DNA from: Deltaproteobacteria bacterium
Lineage (GTDB): Bacteria > Desulfobacterota > DSM-4660 > Desulfatiglandales > HGW-15
NCBI GenBank assembly: GCA_020342025.1
Contig: CP070840.1
Location: 1,734,934 to 1,740,686 of the forward strand
Reading direction: 5' to 3'
Length of the DNA stretch: 5,753 nucleotides
This document shows, piece by piece, positions 1 to 4,912 of this stretch. The position numbers and the translations under genes are program-made. The notes below the pieces were generated by a model that saw only the letters and a program-made list of their open reading frames with translations, was not told where the DNA came from and ran no database searches. Positions within the stretch are counted from its first letter, which is position 1. Each line of letters begins with the position of its first letter.

Positions 1-867
1 ACATATGAAAAAGGAGAGGTCTTATTCAGAAAAGGTGAGATGAGCGATTCCATGTTCGCCATTATTTCAGGGGAATTGGAAGTGGTAGATACTTTGGATG
101 ATGCGGATCCGGAAGATATCCATGGAAACAAAAAGTTCATTCGTACCCTCGGGGTTGGTGACGTGGTCGGAGAGATGGGCATGCTGCGGTCATGCAAAAG
201 ATCTGCCACTGTCATCGCTAACACTTTGACTGAACTGCTGCAGATTAACGACAGGATGATTAAGCGACTGCAATGGCTGTATCCCCCAACAGCACAGAAA
301 TTCTTCTTTAATCTCATGTCCATCATTTGTGATAAGCTGGAATTTACCACCCAATGCTTGTCAGATGTCACTACTATTGATTCCCTCACCGGACTTCAGA
401 ACCGGGAATCTTTTATGGACCTGTTGGAAAAAGAAATGGCGAGAAGCAAAAGATATAATACAGCTCTCTCCGTGTTCCTGATGGACCTGGACAACTTCAA
501 GGGAATCAACGTGACGTACGGTCTTGCAACCGGAGACCGGATATTGTCGGAAGTGGGCCAGTTGGTTCTGAGGCATGTGAGGAGCAGCGACCAGGCCTGC
601 CGCTGCGGCGGACAACAATTTGGCGTTATGCTCGTCAACAGCCCCTCTTCCAAAGCCCAAACCGTGTGTGAGCGCCTCAGGCAAGACCTGTCCGCACACA
701 ACTTTGAAAGCCATGCTTCATCCCTGCACATCTCCGTCAGCATCGGTCTTGTCTCTTTTACCCCTGAACAGGATTACAGGCCTGATGACATCATGGAGAT
801 GGCGTCCAAAGCCCTCCAGAAGGCCAAGACCCTCGGGCGTAATCGGGTGGAGGCGTATAAGGAATAA
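1..867 (+). CDS. Cyclic-nucleotide-binding domain / degenerate GGDEF signalling protein (5' partial)
   Basis: The reading frame is open from base 1, so the gene starts upstream; 288 residues are visible. Residues 1-85 are the C-terminal half or more of a cNMP-binding (CRP-like) beta-barrel: YEKGEVLFRKGE, an FAIISGELEVV strand and the phosphate-binding-cassette-like stretch GEMGML..KRSATV. An ATG at base 40 falls inside this domain and is not the true start. A helical linker leads to a GGDEF domain at about 125-285, opening with DSLTGLQNR (residue 127 on) and ending SIGLVSF...GRNRVEAY. The signature reads GGQQF (203-207) instead of GGDEF; D of the IND motif is V171 and H of YGH is L175, while D162 and D164 of the DLD metal-binding stretch remain. 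An I-site RSSD (194-197) lies exactly five residues before the signature, as in diguanylate cyclases such as PleD. I infer loss of cyclase activity and a possible role as a c-di-GMP receptor. The ligand of the barrel is unknown. Confidence 0.9.
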   Translation, partial: TYEKGEVLFRKGEMSDSMFAIISGELEVVDTLDDADPEDIHGNKKFIRTLGVGDVVGEMGMLRSCKRSATVIANTLTELLQINDRMIKRLQWLYPPTAQKFFFNLMSIICDKLEFTTQCLSDVTTIDSLTGLQNRESFMDLLEKEMARSKRYNTALSVFLMDLDNFKGINVTYGLATGDRILSEVGQLVLRHVRSSDQACRCGGQQFGVMLVNSPSSKAQTVCERLRQDLSAHNFESHASSLHISVSIGLVSFTPEQDYRPDDIMEMASKALQKAKTLGRNRVEAYKE

Positions 868-913
868 GATGATTTCCCTTGTTTCGTGCTTAATACTATG
901 CTAGTTTTATTTT

Positions 914-929
914 TGTGAATTTCTTCACC
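914..929 (+). promoter_or_regulatory. Possible CRP/FNR-type operator upstream of the maturation protease
   Basis: The site reads TGTGA, six bases, TCACC, one base from the CRP-type consensus TGTGA-N6-TCACA; the inner arms GTGAA/TTCAC are perfectly inverted. It starts 39 bases before the ATG at 953, in the only gap between the signalling gene and the hydrogenase maturation genes. A weak promoter-like pair, TTGTGA (913-918) and ATATAT (936-941) with 17 bases between, overlaps it. One 16-base match can arise by chance in an AT-rich gap, so this is a candidate only. Confidence 0.3.
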
Positions 930-952
930 ATCCAAATATATGGCTCGAGTTT

Positions 953-1477
953 ATGTCTATCACGGCAATTGAACAGATCCTAGTCTTGGGGGTTGGCAAC
1001 ATTCTCCTCAGCGATGAGGGAGTGGGTATCCGCGTTATTGAAAGGATACAGGAAAGATATGAGTTTCCCGATAACGTAAATGTCCTAGACGGTGGGGTCC
1101 TCGGTCTTTCTCTTCTGGGGGTTATCTCAGAGGCGGACCATCTCATCGTGGTTGACGCCGTAAAGAATGGAGGGGAACCCGGTGCCCTCTATCGGTTGAA
1201 AGGAGATCAAGTTCCGAAACGTATTCTTGCCAAAAATTCGCTCCATCAGGTGGACTTTTTAGAGACATTAGCATCTTGTCAGGCCTTTGATAGGATCCCC
1301 GAAACCGTCATACTGGGCGTTGAACCCGAGGACATTGAAAACCTGGGCATTGAAATGACACCTGTGGTTCAGGCAAAGGTCGACTCCCTGGTTGAGATGG
1401 TACTCAAAGAACTGGATCGCCTCGGCGTTCGCTATCGGTCTAAGAAACTGTCGAAAAACTGGCTTCTGAGAGGCTGA
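953..1477 (+). CDS. hyaD: [NiFe]-hydrogenase maturation endopeptidase (HyaD/HybD/HupD family)
   Basis: The family removes a C-terminal peptide from the hydrogenase large subunit after nickel insertion, in the cytoplasm, and has no catalytic serine or cysteine; it senses the bound nickel. The 174-residue product opens with the family hallmark ILVLGVGNILLSDEGVG (from residue 9). The three nickel/cadmium ligands known from E. coli HybD (E16, D62, H93) have clear counterparts: E22 in SDEGVG, D68 in IVVDAV and H98 in SLHQVDF. Length is typical (about 150-190). The ATG at 953 places the first strand correctly, although no strong ribosome binding site precedes it. The last ten or so residues (SKKLSKNWLLRG) are encoded by a palindromic repeat (1441-1500) and probably do not belong to the ancestral protein. 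hypC follows after 38 bases on the same strand, so the two probably form one transcript. The hydrogenase substrate is not in the window. The exact paralogue (HyaD, HybD or HupD type) cannot be decided. Confidence 0.93.
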   Translation: MSITAIEQILVLGVGNILLSDEGVGIRVIERIQERYEFPDNVNVLDGGVLGLSLLGVISEADHLIVVDAVKNGGEPGALYRLKGDQVPKRILAKNSLHQVDFLETLASCQAFDRIPETVILGVEPEDIENLGIEMTPVVQAKVDSLVEMVLKELDRLGVRYRSKKLSKNWLLRG

Positions 1478-1500
1478 TGGACGTTTTCCGACAGCCTCTA
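1441..1500. repeat. Imperfect palindromic repeat element spanning the end of the protease gene
   Basis: The left arm (1441-1460, core CTGTCGAAAAAC) and right arm (1482-1501, core GTTTTCCGACAG) match as inverted repeats at 15 of 20 positions. Nested inside is a perfect 8-base inverted repeat, AGAGGCTG (1469-1476) with CAGCCTCT (1492-1499), which covers the TGA stop of the protease gene (1475-1477). There is no T-run after the stem, so it does not look like an intrinsic terminator. The form suggests a small palindromic (MITE or REP-like) element that landed between the protease gene and hypC. The family is not identified. Confidence 0.5.
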
Positions 1501-1515
1501 AGTGAGAAATAGAGC

Positions 1516-1749
1516 ATGTGTCTGGGCATACCTGCCAAGATTGTCAGCATTAAAAACCGGATGGGCACGATCGATGTCGATGGTACCCAGCGAGAAGTGA
1601 GCCTACTTTTGCAGGAGGATGCAAAGGTGGGAGACTATGTCATTGTGCATGCGGGATTTGCCATCCAAAAAATAGACGAAGAGGAAGCGCTTGAAACCTT
1701 GCGGTTCCTTCGCCAAATCGTCGCTGAACTTGATGAGAAATTTGGATAA
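1516..1749 (+). CDS. hypC: Hydrogenase assembly chaperone HypC/HybG
   Basis: HypC carries the Fe(CN)2CO precursor together with HypD and delivers it to the [NiFe]-hydrogenase large subunit precursor in the cytoplasm. The 77-residue product begins MCLGIPAKI, with the essential Cys2 exposed after removal of Met1, and continues with the OB-fold core (MGTIDVDGTQREVSLLL) and the family stretch VGDYVIVHAGFAIQKIDEEEA, followed by a C-terminal helix ETLRFLRQI. Length matches the family (75-95). The start is fixed by the requirement for Cys at position 2. The ribosome binding site is weak (a purine-rich GTGAGAAATAGAG just upstream), and the palindrome ends only 15 bases before the ATG, so hypC translation may depend on the upstream gene or on the folding of that element. 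Other hyp genes (A, B, D, E, F) are not in the window. Confidence 0.95.
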   Translation: MCLGIPAKIVSIKNRMGTIDVDGTQREVSLLLQEDAKVGDYVIVHAGFAIQKIDEEEALETLRFLRQIVAELDEKFG

Positions 1750-1767
1750 CCCGAATGATTTTATTTC

Positions 1768-1797
1768 TTGACAACATTGAATATCCTTTACTATATA
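1768..1797 (+). promoter_or_regulatory. Sigma70-type promoter for the cytochrome c3 gene
   Basis: A perfect -35 hexamer TTGACA (1768-1773) is followed after 18 bases by TATATA (1792-1797), which agrees with the -10 consensus at four of six positions. It lies between hypC and the cytochrome gene, giving an untranslated leader of about 80 bases. This suggests that the cytochrome can be transcribed separately from the maturation genes. No convincing terminator precedes it, so read-through from hypC is also possible. Confidence 0.6.
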
Positions 1798-1883
1798 TAG
1801 CCGGCTGATTCGGGCAGTCACCTCGTCTTGAGGAAACGAGTGTAACATATCGAATTAATTTGGAAAAGGAGGGGAAGATACTA

Positions 1884-2309
1884 ATGAAAAAGGGAATTTG
1901 GAGTTTGGGGGTCGTTGTTCTCACTGGCCTTATGTTTCTCACTGTTGGCGCACTTACGGCTGCGGACAAGCCTGCGCCCCCCGATGAGGTCAAGATTGAA
2001 AACACGGGTTATAAGGACGATAAGAAGGGGGCGGTAAAACTAACCCACAAGAAACATGGTGTGGAATATAAGGTGGCCTGCACGGAGTGCCACCACGAGT
2101 ACAAAGATGGGAAGAATGTTTGGAAGGAGGGGGAAAAAGTAAAGAAATGTTCGGAGTGCCACAGTCCTCTTAAAAAGCAGGGCAAGGCCCTCAAACTAAA
2201 TTTGGCCTACCATAAGAACTGCAAGGATTGTCATAAGAAGATCGTGGAGCAGGATTCGACCAAGAAGGCGCCTTTCAAGAAATGCAATGATTGTCACGAG
2301 AAAAAGTAA
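1884..2309 (+). CDS. Periplasmic tetraheme cytochrome c3 (class III cytochrome c)
   Basis: The 141-residue product has an N-terminal signal peptide (MKKGIW, hydrophobic stretch to about residue 22, cleavage likely between 23 and 27), so it acts in the periplasm. Four CxxCH haem motifs lie at 66-70, 89-93, 113-117 and 134-138. There are exactly eight histidines after the signal: the four proximal ones plus H55, H58, H71 and H110, which gives complete bis-histidine ligation of four haems. The order HxxH...CxxCHH is typical of cytochrome c3; all motifs are CxxCH, with none of the CxxxxCH variants seen in many Desulfovibrio proteins. The mature protein has 29 lysines and must be strongly basic, like type I c3, the electron acceptor of periplasmic hydrogenases. 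The neighbouring maturation genes agree with that role. The ATG at 1884 is chosen because AAGGAGGGG (1866-1874) sits nine bases upstream; an in-frame TTG at 1860 would disrupt the signal peptide. Confidence 0.92.
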   Translation: MKKGIWSLGVVVLTGLMFLTVGALTAADKPAPPDEVKIENTGYKDDKKGAVKLTHKKHGVEYKVACTECHHEYKDGKNVWKEGEKVKKCSECHSPLKKQGKALKLNLAYHKNCKDCHKKIVEQDSTKKAPFKKCNDCHEKK

Positions 2310-2344
2310 AAAATTCAGACCATTCTTATAAACCTGGTGGATCA

Positions 2345-2384
2345 AGCAAAAAAGCCGCTCTTTTCAGAGAGCGGCTTTTTTGCT
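2345..2384. terminator. Strong bidirectional intrinsic terminator
   Basis: A perfect 17-base-pair stem (2345-2361 with 2368-2384) encloses a six-base loop. Each arm has the GC core GCCGCTC/GAGCGGC flanked by six A on the left and six T on the right, so it can terminate in both directions. It lies 35 bases after the cytochrome c3 stop codon and also faces the convergent ferredoxin gene. Confidence 0.93.
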
Positions 2385-2405
2385 CATGATATTCCCTGTG
2401 ATATA

Positions 2406-2449
2406 AAATCCCCCCTACCCAACCTTGCAAGAGGGGGTAGAGGGGATTT
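2406..2449. repeat. GC-rich 44-base palindromic element
   Basis: The arms 2406-2420 (AAATCCCCCCTACCC) and 2435-2449 are inverted repeats with 14 of 15 matches; the loop contains the small palindrome CTTGCAAG. It sits between the terminator and the 3' end of the ferredoxin gene, that is, between convergent genes. The AAATCCCC...GGGGATTT design resembles dispersed intergenic palindromes I associate with deltaproteobacterial genomes, but that link is from memory. It could add to transcription termination or mRNA end protection for the ferredoxin transcript. Confidence 0.65.
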
Positions 2450-2482
2450 GAAATGGCTTTTTTAGATGACTGGAAGTTTTTT

Positions 2483-2671
2483 TTACGTTTCCGTGACTGT
2501 TATGGCCTCCTGATCACACACCTCCACACAACTCTCACAACCGAGACACTCTTCAGCGTTTACCGGCACGGATTTACCATCCTGCATCTCATAGACATCA
2601 GTGGGACAGACCTCCACACACTCCTCGCAGCCTTCACATTTGTCATGATCCACCTCTACTTCGTACCCCAT
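2483..2671 (-). CDS. Small 2[4Fe-4S] ferredoxin
   Basis: The 62-residue product carries two complete cluster motifs: C12-x2-C15-x2-C18-x3-C22-P and C42-x2-C45-x2-C48-x3-C52. As usual in this fold, the last cysteine of each motif probably joins the other cluster. The second motif ends CD rather than CP, a tolerated variation. The protein is very acidic, has no signal peptide and is of normal clostridial-type ferredoxin length, so it is a soluble cytoplasmic low-potential electron carrier. The start at 2671 is supported by GAGGAGG (2687-2681 on this strand), nine bases upstream. The gene stands alone and converges on the cytochrome c3 gene, with the bidirectional terminator and palindrome between. 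Its specific partner enzyme cannot be read from this context. Confidence 0.94.
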   Translation of the reverse strand: MGYEVEVDHDKCEGCEECVEVCPTDVYEMQDGKSVPVNAEECLGCESCVEVCDQEAITVTET

Positions 2672-2779
2672 TTGCTTCTTCCTCCTCTATATTGAAATTT
2701 AAATATTCATTAATAATTTTAATAAGTTATAATGATGAAGGACAGGCGCATTTTGCCCTCTGAACACGATGGTGGAGTT

Positions 2780-2808
2780 ATGTAACAAAGTAATATAAGA
2801 GGTGTCAA
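2780..2808 (-). promoter_or_regulatory. Candidate promoter for the ferredoxin gene
   Basis: On the minus strand a perfect TTGACA (2808-2803) is followed after 17 bases by TTACAT (2785-2780), a poor -10 box. It would give a leader of about 100 bases. AT-rich sequence nearer the gene (2700-2735) offers other -10-like strings, so the true start of transcription is uncertain. Confidence 0.35.
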
Positions 2809-2834
2809 GTTTTTTTTGTGAAATTTTTCCTTAC

Positions 2835-2863
2835 TTGACCGGATGCCATTTCCTCATTACCAT
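2835..2863 (+). promoter_or_regulatory. Candidate sigma70-type promoter for the VOC protein gene
   Basis: TTGACC (2835-2840, five of six) and TACCAT (2858-2863, four of six) are spaced by 17 bases, about 60 bases before the ATG at 2923. Its -35 box forms an inverted repeat with the -35 box of the divergent ferredoxin promoter (2804-2810 with 2833-2839, seven perfect base pairs). Confidence 0.45.
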
Positions 2864-2922
2864 GAACGACTAAATAGGACCTGTTGAGCAGGTATTTCGT
2901 TTTCGCGCAAGAGAGGAAGCCC

Positions 2923-3513
2923 ATGATAAAATATAATGGAATTAATCACTTAGCCATGGCCACGGCAGACATGGACAAGACCATCCGCTTCTGGCGGGAC
3001 CTATTGGGCATGAGGCTGGTGGCGGGGCTTGGAAAGCCTGGGTACAGGCACTACTTTTTCGAGATATCAGAGAATGACCTTATCGCCTTCTTTGAATGGC
3101 CCCATGTGGAACCTGTGCAAGAAAAAGATCATGGCCGCCCTGTCAAAGGACCATTCATATTTGACCACGTCTCACTGGGGGTGAAAGCGGAAGAGGATCT
3201 CTGGCAATTGTATGACAAACTCCAGGCAGCTGGATTTTGGGTCTCCGAGATGATCGACCATGGCTTTATACACTCCATCTACACATTTGATCCCAACGGC
3301 ATACCCATCGAGTTCAGTTGCAATGTGGAGGGCACCGACATCCGCAAGAAGCCCAAAATGGTTGATACAGTGCCCTCTGACGTCACCAAAGAAGGCCCTG
3401 ATCCGCGCTTTGACGAGTGGCCTCGAGTGGAAAACCCCACACCCCCAGAAGATCGCCACGTCTACCCCGGAGAGGGCACACAACTCGTGAAGGGTGAGCC
3501 GTCTGCTTGGTAA
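2923..3513 (+). CDS. VOC-superfamily (glyoxalase/extradiol dioxygenase fold) metalloprotein
   Basis: The 196-residue product shows two beta-alpha-beta-beta-beta modules: residues 3-60 (INHLAMATADMDKTIRFWRDLLGM, then FFEISENDLIAFFEW) and 78-133 (FDHVSLGV...DPNGIPIEFSC). Candidate metal ligands are H9, E58, H82 and E130, the same His/Glu/His/Glu pattern and similar spacing as glyoxalase I. Members catalyse isomerisation, epimerisation, ring cleavage or thiol transfer, and the substrate cannot be told from sequence. A tail of about 60 residues (137-196), rich in proline and charged residues, follows the fold and is unusual for the small members. The ATG at 2923 is preferred because GAGAGGA (2911-2917) precedes it at good spacing; an in-frame TTG at 2884 would add 13 residues of no family character. 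The gene converges on dsrP; no operon partner is visible. Confidence 0.85.
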   Translation: MIKYNGINHLAMATADMDKTIRFWRDLLGMRLVAGLGKPGYRHYFFEISENDLIAFFEWPHVEPVQEKDHGRPVKGPFIFDHVSLGVKAEEDLWQLYDKLQAAGFWVSEMIDHGFIHSIYTFDPNGIPIEFSCNVEGTDIRKKPKMVDTVPSDVTKEGPDPRFDEWPRVENPTPPEDRHVYPGEGTQLVKGEPSAW

Positions 3514-3563
3514 AGATTGAGGCGGGTGCTTCGCAACGGCTTGGGGGTTATTCGACCCTTTAC

Positions 3564-3673
3564 TGGAGTAATGGAGTAGTGGAGTGATGGAGTAATGAAA
3601 GAACAAACGCGTAACCCATTCTGAACCTGCCTCTCCTCCCAGTACTCCAACGCTCCAATACTCCAGCACTCCT
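3564..3673. repeat. Inverted arrays of tandem TGGAGTRR octamers
   Basis: Four perfect tandem octamers TGGAGTAA, TGGAGTAG, TGGAGTGA, TGGAGTAA run from 3564 to 3595. After a 46-base spacer, four octamers of the inverse type (GTACTCCA, ACGCTCCA, ATACTCCA, GCACTCCT) run from 3642 to 3673. The two arrays can pair over about 32 bases into a long imperfect hairpin. The element fills the gap between the VOC gene and the terminator that precedes dsrP's 3' end. Its function is unknown; no coding gene or transposase is attached. Confidence 0.8.
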
Positions 3674-3685
3674 CGGAATGGCCAT

Positions 3686-3724
3686 GAAAAAAGGCCCATT
3701 CCAAATGGGAATAGGCCTTTTTTC
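3686..3724. terminator. Bidirectional intrinsic terminator between the VOC gene and dsrP
   Basis: The arms 3686-3702 and 3708-3724 pair at 16 of 17 positions around a five-base loop, with six A at the outer left and six T at the outer right. The GGCC core with A/T flanks serves both directions. It lies 18 bases beyond the dsrP stop codon and so marks the 3' end of the dsrJOP transcript as well as of the VOC gene. Confidence 0.9.
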
Positions 3725-3742
3725 AATGAGCAATCCGATTAA

Positions 3743-4903
3743 TTAATAGCCTGCCACCTCCTCCTTTACTGAGGAAGCTATCTTGAATAGGACCGTAAGA
3801 ATGAAAAAGCCAATGGCCCAAACCCCTAAAGTGATGAGAACCTCGGGAAGCGTGGGCCAGTAGTCTGTGACCCTTTCAAAGGGATTGGGGGTAAAACCAC
3901 CGATAACGAGCCCCATCCCTTTATCAATCCAAGTGGCAATAACGACCGAAGCACAACCCACGATCATCGTATCCTCCTTCCGGCGTGTGCTCGGATTGAT
4001 CAGGAGGATCAGAGCAAGAACGGCGAATGCCGTTGCGGCCCACATCCAGGGCACGAGTCTCCCATTCCCTTCAAGTCCAGCAAAAAGAAACTGAAAGTGA
4101 ACCATATGGCCCGGTATCTGGCTGTAAAAGGCGGTAAACAGTTCCAGCAAAAAGAAAAATACGTTGAGAATCATCGCATAGGTGACAATGCTGGCTAGCG
4201 TGCGCATCTGCTCCTTACCCGGATCGAACCTTGTAAATCTCCTTACAAGAAAACAAATAATGAGAAGAAGCGCGGGACCGGAGGCAAAAGCGGAGGAGAG
4301 AAAACGGGCTGCCATAATGGCGGTCAACCAGAAGTGTCTGCCGGGGAGCCCCTGGTAGAGAAAAGCAGTGACGGTATGGATGCTAAAGGCCCAGGGAATG
4401 GAGAGATAGATCAAAGGTGTCACCCATTTGGGATAATGTATGCCCTTGCGCTCCGCACTCAGTACGTTCCACCCGATGAGCACATTCAGTATCAGATATC
4501 CGCTCAACACGACCATATCCCAGAAAATGATCGAATTGGGTTGCGGATAAAGCATCACATTGAGTACCCTCATGGGCTGACCCAGGTCCACCCAAAGAAA
4601 TAGAATGCACATGGTGACAGCCGCAATGGCCATGAACTCGCCCAAAATGGTAATCCGGCCAAAGGCTTTGTAATTGTGAATGTAGTAGGGCAAGACGACC
4701 ATCACTCCCGAGGCGGCCACCCCCACCAGGTAGGTGAACTGAGCGATATACAACCCCCAGGATACATCCCTGCTCATGCCCGTGATTTTCAAGCCCTCAA
4801 AGAATTGGTAAAGAAAGTTGCCAGCACCTACCCCTATCACCAGGAGCAAGAATATGAGCCATCCCCAGTATGTCTGACTTCCTCTTATCGCCTTTTCTAA
4901 CAT
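3743..4903 (-). CDS. dsrP: DsrP, NrfD-like integral membrane subunit of the DsrMKJOP complex
   Basis: DsrP is the membrane subunit thought to exchange electrons with menaquinone and pass them to or from the DsrO iron-sulfur protein. The 386-residue product has about ten hydrophobic membrane segments (roughly residues 13-35, 52-75, 87-106, 127-150, 160-183, 193-221, 236-260, 284-303, 312-335, 353-375), the NrfD/PsrC family layout. The stretch ITGMSRDVSWGLYIAQFTYL (from residue 40) is characteristic of the DsrP/HmeB branch, and VDLGQPMRVLN follows at about 105. The ATG at 4903 is preferred to an in-frame GTG at 4909 because GAGGTG (4912-4907) lies just before it. That ribosome binding site overlaps the TGA stop of dsrO, so translation of the two is probably coupled. 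The gene is the last of the operon, followed by the bidirectional terminator. Confidence 0.95.
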   Translation of the reverse strand: MLEKAIRGSQTYWGWLIFLLLVIGVGAGNFLYQFFEGLKITGMSRDVSWGLYIAQFTYLVGVAASGVMVVLPYYIHNYKAFGRITILGEFMAIAAVTMCILFLWVDLGQPMRVLNVMLYPQPNSIIFWDMVVLSGYLILNVLIGWNVLSAERKGIHYPKWVTPLIYLSIPWAFSIHTVTAFLYQGLPGRHFWLTAIMAARFLSSAFASGPALLLIICFLVRRFTRFDPGKEQMRTLASIVTYAMILNVFFFLLELFTAFYSQIPGHMVHFQFLFAGLEGNGRLVPWMWAATAFAVLALILLINPSTRRKEDTMIVGCASVVIATWIDKGMGLVIGGFTPNPFERVTDYWPTLPEVLITLGVWAIGFFILTVLFKIASSVKEEVAGY

Positions 4904-4906
4904 AAC

Positions 4907-4912
4907 CACCTC
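4907..4912 (-). promoter_or_regulatory. Ribosome binding site of dsrP overlapping the dsrO stop
   Basis: GAGGTG on the minus strand begins inside the dsrO TGA (4913-4911) and ends three bases before the dsrP ATG (4903). It decides the start of dsrP and points to translational coupling. Confidence 0.65.

Noticed and set aside
1469..1499. Intrinsic terminator after the maturation protease gene
   Set aside because: The 8-base stem has a 15-base loop and no T-run, and hypC follows at once on the same strand.
1822..1840. Hairpin (CTCGT/ACGAG) in the leader of the cytochrome c3 transcript, as a riboswitch or attenuator
   Set aside because: The stem is only five base pairs with a nine-base loop and nothing else supports a structured leader.
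2453..2695. An 80-codon open frame on the plus strand opposite the ferredoxin gene
   Set aside because: The minus-strand frame carries two perfect 4Fe-4S motifs and a good ribosome binding site; the opposite frame is a shadow.
2706..2733. Plus-strand TATAAT (2728-2733) as an additional promoter
   Set aside because: The -10 box is perfect but the region is AT-rich, the -35 match is poor (TTCATT) and it would lie nearly 190 bases before the next gene, which has a better candidate.
3564..3673. CRISPR array
   Set aside because: The units are only eight bases, directly abutting, with no unique spacers and with the second half inverted; no cas gene is present.
3172..3726. A 184-codon open frame on the minus strand over the VOC gene and the octamer array
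   Set aside because: It is antisense to a well-supported gene, its first part is translated octamer repeat (strings such as HYSITPLLHYS), and it shows no recognisable domain or ribosome binding site.
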